Shown piece by piece: positions 23,001 through 29,779 of a stretch of 29,779 bases of DNA (position 1 is its first letter; the number at the start of each line of letters is the position of its first letter). Position numbers and translations under genes: made by a program. Location: contig JAZNIW010000053.1 of NCBI GenBank assembly GCA_045577695.1, positions 1-29,779 on the forward strand. The letters run 5' to 3'. The notes under the pieces were generated by a model, which did no database searches, was not told the DNA's origin, and saw nothing but the letters and a program-made list of their open reading frames with translations. The stretch comes from UMGS1279 sp045577695. GTDB lineage: Bacteria; Bacillota; Clostridia; Oscillospirales; Acutalibacteraceae.

Positions 23001-23497
23001 GCTACGATATGTATATGGAACTTTTACAAGAGGCCATTTCGGAGCAAACCGGAAAAGAAACCGTGAAAAAGGTGGAATGTTTGGTAGATTTGGATATTAG
23101 CGCCAATATTCCCGAAGCCTATATCCCCTCCTTATCCCATCGGCTTAGCATTTACCGTCGCATCGCCGATATTCAAACGAAAGAGGATCGAATGGATGTA
23201 ATCGATGAACTTTGTGATCGCTTTGGGGAACCGCCCGAATCGGTGTTGGGGTTGATGGATATTGCTTTGCTGCGCGGGGCGGCAGCAAATCGCGGAGTTT
23301 ATGAAATTTCGGGCGACAAAACCGCCATACGGTTCTATCTCAAGGAGTTTCGTCCGGATGCCGCCGGCGAATGGATGAAATTGTTGGGAAATGAGGCAAA
23401 ACTCATTCCGCGTGAACCGGTGCATTTTCTGCTTCCACTTAAGGTGGGGGAGAATATTTCCTCTAAATTGCGCCATTTGGCAGAAAAATGGGAATAA
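20054..23497 (+). CDS. mfd: Transcription-repair coupling factor Mfd
   Basis: The 1147-residue protein removes RNA polymerase stalled at DNA lesions and recruits UvrA. Of two nearby ATGs (20048, 20054) the second is chosen because GGAGG is 6 nt upstream of it and too close to the first. Domains in order: a UvrB-like N-terminal part with MGQFSVRGGIVDVF; a CarD-like RNA-polymerase interaction domain near 490-560 (GDYVVHAAHGIGQFDGI); the helicase core with Walker A GDVGFGKTE at about 640, IIDEEQRFGV at about 740 and SATPIPRTLN; the second lobe with TTIIETGVDVPN and QIRGRVGRSSR; and the C-terminal TRCF domain. All helicase motifs are intact. No terminator follows at once, but the next gene has its own promoter and riboswitch. 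Confidence 0.97.
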   Translation: MPLSFIPQAFEYMPTLQPVFATATGEGDSPVAAFGLPERARMALALQLQKKAKQPIFLLIATEAEARQMAEEATLLGGKAVVFPARDYAFLPTLGHSKEYEHQRIHALWQLVTGEADVLLLDAEAFTQKTISLSVLKERAVTLSVGEEYSISALREKLVTMGYDITEQVDGMGQFSVRGGIVDVFSAGMEQPVRIEFWGDEIDTISSFDPMHQRRGNSREQATLLPAVEAVCKERDLLSVLEQKAAKINQKNTVFHQTLLKDIDTLKSGGTVSTDRYMEELGTLSFFADILSQGILMVSESRNILARFQRLEEARALLWEDWLKAGVLDTDVTPFCDGKTALCGAVKRLRTIYMDSFTAHSYPVPPKAVTTAFLKQLTPWGGSLDVLLEDIRPAIARGQKVVILAGGEKGAAVLCNQLENNSITARYDSGGNFSPSVGVSILPAAFSSGFEWPEQNLLVIAHKPLGGLLKKKKRRLAKGQAFRSLDELKVGDYVVHAAHGIGQFDGIHRMETGRVVKDYIKIKYRGTDVLYLPVTQLDLVSRYIGAGGESGPPLHRLGGTEWQKTRTRVKAAVRDMAKELARLYGERMKIKGYAFSPDHDLQADFEARFPFEETDDQLRAIDEIKGDMQREVPMDRLLCGDVGFGKTEVALRAAFKCICDGKQCAILVPTTILAWQHFLTATERFGELPVRVEMLSRFCTKKQIEKTLVDLRHGEIDLIIGTHRIISNDVRFRDLGLVIIDEEQRFGVAQKEKLKTAFQTVDVLTLSATPIPRTLNMALSGIRDMSSIEEAPQDRRPVQTYVLEQNNPLLVEAMQKELRRGGQVYYLHNRVESIYHTAARLSAAMPEARIGVAHGKMKEEELSLVWKDLLEGEIDVLVCTTIIETGVDVPNVNTLIIEDADRMGLAQLHQIRGRVGRSSRRAYAYFCFRRGKALSEIATKRMEAIREYTEFGSGFKIAMRDLEIRGAGNILGGEQHGHMEAVGYDMYMELLQEAISEQTGKETVKKVECLVDLDISANIPEAYIPSLSHRLSIYRRIADIQTKEDRMDVIDELCDRFGEPPESVLGLMDIALLRGAAANRGVYEISGDKTAIRFYLKEFRPDAAGEWMKLLGNEAKLIPREPVHFLLPLKVGENISSKLRHLAEKWE

Positions 23498-23510
23498 TGT
23501 TAACAAAAAA

Positions 23511-23541
23511 TTCACTATTTTCTAAAAATAAACAGTATAAT
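23511..23541 (+). promoter_or_regulatory. Likely promoter of the riboswitch/P-type ATPase transcript
   Basis: TATAAT (23536-23541) is clear. The best -35 is TTCACT (23511-23516) at a wide 19-bp spacing. Transcription would start near 23549, just before the riboswitch aptamer. Confidence 0.6.
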
Positions 23542-23555
23542 ACGGATATAAATAT

Positions 23556-23637
23556 GAGGGAGTAGTTTGCACGAAGTTTCTTCTTCGTGTTTCAAGTCAA
23601 CATCCCTGTCAGGTTTTCTGACTGGCTTGAATGAAAG
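23556..23637 (+). promoter_or_regulatory. yybP-ykoY riboswitch (Mn2+ sensing)
   Basis: The segment matches the family in order. It has a 5' GAGGGAGTAG element and a perfect hairpin CACGAAG/CTTCGTG (23570-23589). Next comes TCAACATCCC, then a second hairpin GTCAG/CTGAC, and last the 3' box TGGCTTGAATGAAAGAAC. These correspond to the GGGGAGUAG, (A)UCAACAU and CUGAAUGARAC-type consensus pieces. The family binds Mn2+ and usually turns on exporters when Mn2+ is high. It sits between a promoter and a terminator in front of a P-type ATPase, the expected place. A covariance-model search was not possible here. Confidence 0.8.
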
Positions 23638-23639
23638 AA

Positions 23640-23683
23640 CAAGACTCATACACGTCCAATCCGTGTATGAGTCTTGCTGTTTT
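23640..23683 (+). terminator. Riboswitch-linked terminator hairpin
   Basis: A perfect 15-bp stem (CAAGACTCATACACG 23640-23654 with 23662-23676), a 7-nt loop, then CTGTTTT. The left arm begins directly after the aptamer's 3' box, so metal binding could favour an alternative fold that disrupts it. The T tract is short, so some read-through is likely. Confidence 0.75.
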
Positions 23684-23707
23684 AAAAGTAGAAAAGGAGA
23701 ATGGTTT

Positions 23708-26356
23708 ATGGAATATTATGAAAAAGAATCGGTTGACGTGTTGAAGGAACTCGATACCCACGCAAGCGGTCTTTCGGGAGAGGAGGCCGCAGCACGGTTG
23801 GAAAAATATGGTTCAAACCGACTGCAGGAGGGTAAAAAGCCTTCTCTTTTTCGCCGCATTTTGGCCCAACTGAGCGAGCCGATGACCATTATTTTACTGG
23901 TGGCCTCGGTAGTCAGTGCCGTTACGGCCATTTATTCCAACGAAAGTTTTACGGATGTAATCATCATTTTGGCTGTGGTTGCCATCAACGCCTTTTTGGG
24001 TGTTTACCAAGAGGGAAAGGCAGAAAAAGCCATTGAAGCTCTGCAAGAAATGACGGCTGCGACCAGCAAAGTATTGCGTGACGGAAAGCAAACAACTATG
24101 CGTAGCGATGAATTGGTGCCGGGAGATATTTTAGTCTTGGAAGCCGGCGATGCCGTTCCGGCCGACGGACGTTTGCTTCAAAGCGCCAGTTTAAAAATTG
24201 AAGAAGCCGCTTTGACGGGGGAAAGTGTTCCGGTGAATAAACGGGTCGATGCGCTTTCACTCGATAACGGCAAGGCGGTGCCGTTGGGCGATCGCAAAAA
24301 TATGGTGTATATGGGCAGCACGGTGGTCTATGGACGCGGAAAGGCGGTAATTACCGGCACCGGTATGAATACCGAAATGGGTAAAATCGCTTCGGCGTTG
24401 CAAAATACCGCTGAGGGACAAACGCCCTTGCAGAAAAAGTTGGCGCAACTGGGGAAAATTCTTAGTTGGTTGGTACTGGGCATTTGCGTTTTTATTTTCC
24501 TCTTCGGTTTGTTAAAAACGGGCGATTTCCACTTTGAAACGATTATGGATACCTTTATGGTTGCCGTTAGTTTGGCGGTGGCCGCCATTCCCGAAGGATT
24601 GGCTACGGTGGTTACCCTGGTGCTTTCGATGGGTGTTACTAAAATGTCCAAACAAAATGCTGTTATCCGTCGGTTGACGGCGGTGGAAACTTTGGGCTGT
24701 GCCCAAATTATTTGTTCGGATAAAACCGGTACCTTAACCCAGAACAAGATGACGGTGGTTGAGCATACCGGTGACGAGCAACGTTTGGCTACGGCAATGG
24801 CACTTTGTTCGGATGCGGTTTTAAACGACGAAGGCATTGCAGAGGGTGAACCGACCGAGGCCGCCTTGGTGCAGTACGCTGCAACTTTGGGACTGAAAAA
24901 GGCCCAAATGGAAAAGGCTACTCCCCGTGTGGGAGAGGCTCCCTTTGACAGTATGCGCAAGATGATGTCGACTCTGCATCAAACCGAGAATGGCATTGTG
25001 CAGTACACCAAGGGCGCTCCCGATGAGATTTTGAAAAATTGCACCCACTATGAAAAAGAGGGGGAAGTGTTGCCACTCACCGATGCCGTGCGCGAAGAAA
25101 TTTTGGCAGCCAATAAGCAGTATGCGGATAAAGCTTTGCGGGTGTTGGCGGCTTCCTACCGTCGCTATGATGTGTTGCCGGCATCGACCGAGCCAGCCGA
25201 TTTGGAACAAGAATTGATTTTCATTGGGTTAACCGGTATGATCGATCCCGTTCGTCCTGAAGTTGCCGCCGCTATGGAAGAGTGCAGAGCGGCCGGTATT
25301 CGTGCCGTGATGATTACGGGTGACCACCGCGACACCGCTGTTGCCATTGCCACGGAACTAGGTGTTATTCAGTCGGCCGCAGAGGCCATTACCGGCAGTG
25401 AACTCAATGAACTGAGCGACGAGCAACTTGAGGAAAAAATTGAAACCTTTGGTGTGTATGCCCGTGTGCAACCCGAACACAAGGTTCGCATTGTTAATGC
25501 GTGGCGTAAAAAGGGATATATTACCGCAATGACGGGAGACGGCGTCAATGATGCCCCCAGCATCAAAAGTGCAGATATTGGTATTGGTATGGGTATTACC
25601 GGCACCGATGTCACCAAAAATGTGGCCGATATGGTATTGGCCGACGATAACTTCGCCACCATTGTAACAGCCACAAGAGAGGGGCGTCGCATTTACGATA
25701 ACATTCGCAAAGCCATTCAATTTTTACTGGCTTCAAATATGAGCGAAGTGCTCAGTATTTTTGTGGCCACTTTGCTTGGCTTTACGATTCTAAAACCAGT
25801 GCATCTGCTTTGGATAAACCTCATCACCGACTGTTTTCCGGCTATTGCTCTTGGTATGGAAAAGGGCGAGCCCGATTTGATGAACCGGCCGCCCCGCAAA
25901 TCCACCGACGGTATTTTTGCCGGCGGACTGGGCGTTGATGTAGCCTATCAAGGGGTGATGGTGACGGTGATTACTCTGCTTTCTTATTTGATTGGACATT
26001 TTATGGAAAGCGGAAAATGGGAATGGGTTACCAGCAACGACGGTATGACTATGGCCTTTTTGACTATGAGTATGGCTGAAATTTTCCACAGTTTTAATAT
26101 GCGCAGTCAACGCAAGAGTGTATTTTCACTCAAAGGGCAAAACAAAGTTTTGTGGCTGGCTATGGTCGGCAGTTTTATCGCCACCACTGCTGTCATTTAT
26201 GTTCCTTTCTTGAAAAATGCTTTTGGATTTACTTCCATTCGCTGGGAAGAATATTTCGTGGCATTGCTTTTGGCCGCTTGTGTCATTCCCGTTGTGGAAA
26301 TTGTCAAGGTCATCCAACGCGCAATTGCCCACCGAAAAAAATCAAAACAATCATAA
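23708..26356 (+). CDS. P2-type cation-transporting ATPase, probable Mn2+/Ca2+ exporter (882 aa)
   Basis: The ATG at 23708 has AAGGAGA 8 nt upstream; an upstream-extended frame would run through the riboswitch terminator. Motifs in order: an N-terminal cation-ATPase domain (LDTHASGLSGEEAAARL), the actuator motif LTGESVPV, AAIPEGLATVV in span 4, the phosphorylated Asp338 in DKTGTLT, KGAPDEIL in the nucleotide domain, MTGDGVNDAP, and NLITDCFPAIALG in span 6. About ten spans are expected. The overall type is that of bacterial SERCA-like pumps (LMCA1, YoaB, pneumococcal MgtA/CaxP). The yybP-ykoY riboswitch argues that it exports Mn2+, with Ca2+ as the alternative or second substrate. It is a single-gene unit closed by a strong bidirectional terminator. 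Confidence 0.92.
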   Translation: MEYYEKESVDVLKELDTHASGLSGEEAAARLEKYGSNRLQEGKKPSLFRRILAQLSEPMTIILLVASVVSAVTAIYSNESFTDVIIILAVVAINAFLGVYQEGKAEKAIEALQEMTAATSKVLRDGKQTTMRSDELVPGDILVLEAGDAVPADGRLLQSASLKIEEAALTGESVPVNKRVDALSLDNGKAVPLGDRKNMVYMGSTVVYGRGKAVITGTGMNTEMGKIASALQNTAEGQTPLQKKLAQLGKILSWLVLGICVFIFLFGLLKTGDFHFETIMDTFMVAVSLAVAAIPEGLATVVTLVLSMGVTKMSKQNAVIRRLTAVETLGCAQIICSDKTGTLTQNKMTVVEHTGDEQRLATAMALCSDAVLNDEGIAEGEPTEAALVQYAATLGLKKAQMEKATPRVGEAPFDSMRKMMSTLHQTENGIVQYTKGAPDEILKNCTHYEKEGEVLPLTDAVREEILAANKQYADKALRVLAASYRRYDVLPASTEPADLEQELIFIGLTGMIDPVRPEVAAAMEECRAAGIRAVMITGDHRDTAVAIATELGVIQSAAEAITGSELNELSDEQLEEKIETFGVYARVQPEHKVRIVNAWRKKGYITAMTGDGVNDAPSIKSADIGIGMGITGTDVTKNVADMVLADDNFATIVTATREGRRIYDNIRKAIQFLLASNMSEVLSIFVATLLGFTILKPVHLLWINLITDCFPAIALGMEKGEPDLMNRPPRKSTDGIFAGGLGVDVAYQGVMVTVITLLSYLIGHFMESGKWEWVTSNDGMTMAFLTMSMAEIFHSFNMRSQRKSVFSLKGQNKVLWLAMVGSFIATTAVIYVPFLKNAFGFTSIRWEEYFVALLLAACVIPVVEIVKVIQRAIAHRKKSKQS

Positions 26357-26360
26357 AAAT

Positions 26361-26405
26361 AAGCCATCCGAGAAAACTTCGGTTTTCCGGATGGCTTGTC
26401 TTTTT
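26361..26405. terminator. Bidirectional terminator with UUCG tetraloop
   Basis: A 16-bp stem with one bulged A (26361-26377 with 26382-26397) is capped by the stable C(TTCG)G loop. Plus-strand transcripts then meet GTCTTTTT and minus-strand transcripts ATTTTTATG. It serves both the P-type ATPase gene and the converging glycosyltransferase gene. Confidence 0.93.
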
Positions 26406-26417
26406 ATCGGGGTCGGC

Positions 26418-27476
26418 TTAGCGGCCGGCCTTTAGTTTGGCAAACATTTTGGTGTTGCTTCGTTTTACGCGTGAGATGAGGTTGCCTTCTATATAGGTAA
26501 GGGTGGCGCTGTTCCAGCGCAGTGGCAGCAACATCAGTTTCATATAGGTAGAACGGGGAGCGGCGACTTGTAAAGCTGCACGTGCGCTTTTGGTGGAAAT
26601 CATTCGTTTGATTTCTGCCTTTTTCTCTTTCTTGGAAAGGGTGCAATTTTGGTTGGTAACGTTTTCAATGCACCCAATGATGCGCTCAATGTAACGGCGG
26701 GATAAAAATTCTTCCACAGCAGGGGAGGAAATACCCCAATGAGCGTATAGGTCAAGCAGCCAGCCGTGCTCTTCTTCGCGTTTGTCGTACATATCACTGC
26801 GGTAGCGTGCCGTTTCACTTTCGGCGCGTTTTCGAATGAAGTGGTAGTATTTTTCTTCGGTGACTACCACCGACTGAATATCCCGTACTACGCTTAAATT
26901 AAAGGGAAAATCGTCCCAGAATGTTTGCGGAAAATAGATTTTGTTGTCGCGAATATAATCGGCGCGGAATAATTTGTTCCAAGGGGTGTAGAGTAAATTT
27001 TTGTCAAACAATGTGTGGGCGTTTTCACGAAATTCTTGCTGTGAGGCATATGCCACCGAAGGAACCGATTGCTCTTGGGTGAATTTTTCGGTATCGTTGT
27101 AGTAGGTATCGATGTAGTAGCCTGCCACTACCAACTGAGCCTTATGTTCTTCGGCCAAGGAAACCATATCGGCCAACATAGTGGGCTCGGTCCAATCATC
27201 AGAATCCATAAAATAGAAATAGTCACCGGTGGCTTTATCAATGGCCACGTTGCGGGCACTTGGGGCGCCGCCGTTTTCTTTATGGATAACCCGAATGCGC
27301 TTGTCCTTTTCGGCGTATTGGTCGCAAATGGCACCGCTATTATCGGGTGAACCGTCATCCACCGCCCACAATTCCCAGTTATCATAGGTTTGGGATTGAA
27401 TGCTTTCAATGGATTTTCCTACGTAATCTTCCACGCCGTAAACCGGCATAATAATGCTTACTTTTGCATTTTTCAT
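26418..27476 (-). CDS. Family-2 glycosyltransferase (352 aa)
   Basis: The protein has the GT-A fold start KVSIIMPVYGVEDYV, the nucleotide-binding VDDGSPDNSG (about residues 39-48), NGGAPSARNVAI, and the metal-binding DSDD at 91-94. These mark an inverting GT2 enzyme using a UDP- or dTDP-sugar. The C-terminal half is typical of capsule, O-antigen-like or teichoic-acid side-chain transferases. The ATG at 27476 overlaps the stop of glf by 4 bp, so the two are coupled and the enzyme may well use UDP-galactofuranose made by Glf. No C-terminal membrane spans are evident. Donor and acceptor cannot be read from the sequence. Confidence 0.9.
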   Translation of the reverse strand: MKNAKVSIIMPVYGVEDYVGKSIESIQSQTYDNWELWAVDDGSPDNSGAICDQYAEKDKRIRVIHKENGGAPSARNVAIDKATGDYFYFMDSDDWTEPTMLADMVSLAEEHKAQLVVAGYYIDTYYNDTEKFTQEQSVPSVAYASQQEFRENAHTLFDKNLLYTPWNKLFRADYIRDNKIYFPQTFWDDFPFNLSVVRDIQSVVVTEEKYYHFIRKRAESETARYRSDMYDKREEEHGWLLDLYAHWGISSPAVEEFLSRRYIERIIGCIENVTNQNCTLSKKEKKAEIKRMISTKSARAALQVAAPRSTYMKLMLLPLRWNSATLTYIEGNLISRVKRSNTKMFAKLKAGR

Positions 27477-28579
27477 AAAGCACGAAACTCCTTTTCACAA
27501 AGGGCCAAAGCAGAGGCAATGACTTGGTCCATATCGTAGTATTTATATTCGGCCAAACGGCCGCCTAACAGCAGGTTGGGTTTGGTTTCGCAAAGAGCCT
27601 TGTATTGTTGAAACAGGAGGTTGTTCTTCTCGTCGTTGACGGGGTAGTAGGGTTCCAACCCTTCTTCCCAAACGGCGGGATATTCTTTGGTTACCACGGT
27701 TTTGTCGCTGATGGCATTATCGAAATGTTTGTGCTCAATCATACGGGTAAACGGAACGTCTTTGGTGGTGTAGTTGACTACCGCTACCCCTTGGTAGTTT
27801 TCTTCGTCCAGTACTTCGCTTTCAAAACGGAGACTGCGATATTCCAATTTGCCGTAACAATAATCAAAGAGAGAATCCAGCGTACCGGTGTAGAGCACTT
27901 TATCGGCCATAGCGGTGAAACGGTCGCGGTCGGCGTGATAGTCGGTGTTTAGCATACAGTCACAATCGGCGAAAAGTTTTTCGATAAGACCGTTGTAGCC
28001 CCCCACCGGAATGCCTTGGTAGGGATGATTGAAATAGTTGTTGTCGTAGGTGTAGCGCACCGGCAGCCGTTTGATGATAAAGGAGGGCAATTCAGTGCAA
28101 GGACGTCCCCATTGTTTTTCGGTATATTCTTTGACGAGTTTTTCGTAAATATCTTTACCCACCAGTTGAATGGCTTGCTCTTCTAAGTTTTTCGGCTCGC
28201 CCTGTACGGCGGCGCGTTGTTGGTCAATTTTCGCCTTGGCCTCGGCCGGTGTGCGAACCCCCCAAAGTTTGCTAAAGGTGTTCATATTAAAGGGCAAATT
28301 ATATATTTCGCCGTGATAGTTGGCAATGGGGCAGTTGGTAAAACGATTAAACTCTACCAAATTATTGACATAGTCCCAAACGCGGCGGTCGGCCGTGTGA
28401 AAAATGTGAGGGCCATATTTGTGTACCGGAATATTTTCTACCATTTCGCAGTAGAGGTTTCCACCCAAATGGTCGCGTTTTTCTAACACCAAACAGGTTT
28501 TTCCGTGTTTGGCGGCTTGCCTTGCGAATACACCGGAGAATAGACCGGCACCAACCAATAAATAATCGTAATGTTTCAT
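27473..28579 (-). CDS. glf: UDP-galactopyranose mutase
   Basis: The 368-residue flavoenzyme converts UDP-galactopyranose to UDP-galactofuranose, the donor for cell-surface galactofuranose. The N-terminal FAD site reads LLVGAGLFSGVFA, followed by LEKRDHLGGNLY and KYGPHIFHT. The active-site region carries YTEKQWGRP and RLPVRYTYDNNYFNHPYQGIP, and the C-terminus YKYYDMDQVIASAL, all as in known Glf proteins. The ATG at 28579 is chosen because AAGGA lies 6 nt upstream and the promoter overlaps any longer form. It is the first gene of a two-gene operon with the GT2 gene. The length is normal. Confidence 0.95.
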   Translation of the reverse strand: MKHYDYLLVGAGLFSGVFARQAAKHGKTCLVLEKRDHLGGNLYCEMVENIPVHKYGPHIFHTADRRVWDYVNNLVEFNRFTNCPIANYHGEIYNLPFNMNTFSKLWGVRTPAEAKAKIDQQRAAVQGEPKNLEEQAIQLVGKDIYEKLVKEYTEKQWGRPCTELPSFIIKRLPVRYTYDNNYFNHPYQGIPVGGYNGLIEKLFADCDCMLNTDYHADRDRFTAMADKVLYTGTLDSLFDYCYGKLEYRSLRFESEVLDEENYQGVAVVNYTTKDVPFTRMIEHKHFDNAISDKTVVTKEYPAVWEEGLEPYYPVNDEKNNLLFQQYKALCETKPNLLLGGRLAEYKYYDMDQVIASALALCEKEFRAL

Positions 28580-28636
28580 TGAAAATCCTTCTTTGCAGTT
28601 ATTTTTTACATTTGGCAAATGGCTTTCATTCTCTTT

Positions 28637-28665
28637 ATTATACCAAACACGGCACAAGAAGTCAA
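28637..28665 (-). promoter_or_regulatory. Promoter of the glf-glycosyltransferase operon
   Basis: On the minus strand, TTGACT (28665-28660), a 17-bp spacer and TATAAT (28642-28637). It starts just after the stop of the upstream kinase gene (28669) and gives a leader of about 50 nt before the glf ATG. No terminator separates the kinase from this promoter. Confidence 0.85.
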
Positions 28666-28668
28666 CGA

Positions 28669-29571
28669 TCACCAACGAAGGGCGTCCAACCCCTCTTGTG
28701 TGACCAGATTTTCGGAAAAAGCGGTGGCCGAACCAAAGGCAACCCCCGTCTTTAGGGCGGCTTCGTGCCCCTTTGAAAGGCCAAGCAGAAAACCGGCTAC
28801 CATTGAATCACCGGCCCCAACGGTACGGATAACGGTGCCGTTTGGGGCATGACAAATATGAGTCTTTCCCAATTCATCCAACAAATAGGCACCCTCTGCC
28901 CCCAGTGATACCAAAACATTTTGGGCACCACTTTGTTGCAGTTGAGCGGCGGCATCAAAAACGGCCGCGTTATCCGGCAGGGGAGCGCCGGCCCATTCTT
29001 CCAGCTCCGTGCGGTTGGGCTTGACTAAAAAGGGTCGGTAGAGCAGGGCGTGGCGCAGGGCTTGACCCGAGGTATCCACCACAAAAGGAATGTTTTTTTC
29101 ATACAAGAGACGGCACAAATCCGAAAAGGATTCCGGCGGCAAAGAGGGAGGCAGACTGCCGGCCAACACCACTATATCGTTTGGGGTGACAGCGGCCAGT
29201 TTTTGTTTTAATTCTTCCATCGCGGCGGCGGGGATAAAAGGACCTTCGGCGTTAAGTTCGGTTTCAGTTTTGCTTTTTAATTTAATATTAATGCGGGTTA
29301 ACCCTTTCGGCAGACGGATAAAATCGGTCGGTAGACCCTGTTGTTGCAAGGCTTTTTCCAAAGCGTCACCCGTAAAGCCGGCCAGAAAGCCAAGGGCAAC
29401 GGTTTTTTGCCCAAAACGGTGCAACACGGTAGAAACATTAATACCTTTCCCCCCAAAGGTAATGCCCGATTGGTTTGCTCGATTGGTTTTTCCTATGGTG
29501 AGGGATTCAATCTGCATCTTATAATCCAAGGCGGGGTTAAACGTCACGGTGTAAACGGTGTTCCATACCAT
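28669..29571 (-). CDS. fruK: PfkB-family hexose kinase, 1-phosphofructokinase-like (300 aa)
   Basis: The protein starts MVWNTVYTVTFNPALDY, a hallmark of the 1-phosphofructokinase/tagatose-6-phosphate kinase branch. Other motifs are FGGKGINVS (residues 39-47), KPNRTELEEW near 184 and the catalytic loop TVGAGDSMVAGF with Asp255 as base. It would phosphorylate fructose-1-phosphate (or tagatose-6-phosphate) with ATP. The ATG at 29571 follows GGGGG at 7 nt; an in-frame GTG six codons upstream has no ribosome site. No fructose PTS or DeoR-type regulator gene lies next to it inside the window, so FruK as against LacC is a family-level choice. A good promoter is 25 bp upstream. Confidence 0.82.
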   Translation of the reverse strand: MVWNTVYTVTFNPALDYKMQIESLTIGKTNRANQSGITFGGKGINVSTVLHRFGQKTVALGFLAGFTGDALEKALQQQGLPTDFIRLPKGLTRINIKLKSKTETELNAEGPFIPAAAMEELKQKLAAVTPNDIVVLAGSLPPSLPPESFSDLCRLLYEKNIPFVVDTSGQALRHALLYRPFLVKPNRTELEEWAGAPLPDNAAVFDAAAQLQQSGAQNVLVSLGAEGAYLLDELGKTHICHAPNGTVIRTVGAGDSMVAGFLLGLSKGHEAALKTGVAFGSATAFSENLVTQEGLDALRW

Positions 29572-29595
29572 AATAATTCCCCCTTCCACAACTTA

Positions 29596-29624
29596 ATAAT
29601 ACACGTGTCCTTTGCAAAAGTAAA
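29596..29624 (-). promoter_or_regulatory. Promoter of the 1-phosphofructokinase-like gene
   Basis: On the minus strand, TTTACT (29624-29619), a 17-bp spacer and TATTAT (29601-29596). It is 25 bp from the ATG, so the leader is short. Confidence 0.7.
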
Positions 29625-29665
29625 GTCTTTTTCTTCGCTAGCCAAAGCATTTAAACCTGAACCAG

Positions 29666-29772
29666 CCTTAAATGACTATTTTTAGGCATTTTTTGGCTCG
29701 CCGTCATTCATAGGCGAAAGCCTTATGAACTCCGTTTCACCAAAATCTACACAAAAAATAACTCATTTAAGG
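29666..29772. repeat. 107-bp segment with 18-bp imperfect inverted ends
   Basis: CCTTAAATGA-CTATTTTT at 29666-29683 is the near-perfect complement of 29754-29772 (one extra base and one change). Inside are a hairpin TTCATA-GGC / GCC-TTATGAA with a GAAA loop, and competing GGCT/AGCC pairings. No ORF is present. It could be a small non-autonomous insertion (MITE) or a structured RNA. No target duplication is evident, and the window ends 7 bp later. Confidence 0.5.
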
Positions 29773-29779
29773 TCGTAAG

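Noticed and set aside
23567..23707. 47-residue N-terminal extension of the P-type ATPase
   Set aside because: It would translate the riboswitch and its terminator stem, whereas the ATG at 23708 has a proper ribosome site and the normal start of the family.

Overview
The window joins the right-hand end of an integrated mobile element (about 1-11212) to ordinary chromosome (about 11250-29779) of a Gram-positive bacterium, most likely an anaerobic gut Clostridia member (Oscillospiraceae/Ruminococcaceae-like). The evidence is strong AGGAGG-type ribosome sites, TTGACA/TATAAT promoters with 16-17 bp spacing, a pth-mfd pair, YfhO- and Gpi18-like membrane proteins, a sortase-anchored surface protein, and conjugative-element genes of the Tn1549/CTn type. 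The genus is an inference.

Element region (all genes on the minus strand, read leftwards from the tRNA end): a 50-aa ORF in a hairpin-rich leader, parA, parB, a proline/threonine-rich lipoprotein, a 1734-aa thioester/Cna-B adhesin with an NPKTG anchor, a 29-aa membrane micro-protein, a terminator, four overlapping or closely spaced small accessory genes, and the first 94 codons of what looks like the giant helicase/methylase-type protein of these elements. No integrase, relaxase or type IV secretion gene lies in the window. The element must continue beyond the left edge.

Junction (10554-11302): a cluster of TTAGCA/TGCTAA motifs, a terminator, a complete tRNA-Arg(CCU) gene, and 85 bp further right a 39-nt copy of the 5' half of the same tRNA that stops in the anticodon arm. 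A consensus promoter sits just upstream of the half copy. The simplest reading is that the element recombined into the anticodon loop of the host tRNA-Arg gene, split it, and carries its own complete replacement tRNA, transcribed from the host promoter.

Chromosomal region: a zinc-ribbon DUF6076-like protein; a convergent pair (yfbR nucleotidase and a D-2-hydroxyacid dehydrogenase); a forward operon of Gpi18-like mannosyltransferase, YfhO-family protein, rsmE, pth and mfd; a P-type cation ATPase behind a yybP-ykoY (Mn2+) riboswitch and terminator; a reverse glf plus family-2 glycosyltransferase operon; and a reverse PfkB-family 1-phosphofructokinase-like gene. A 107-bp structure with 18-bp imperfect inverted ends lies at the right edge.

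Limits: functions come from motif recognition by eye. No database search, structure prediction or codon statistics were run.
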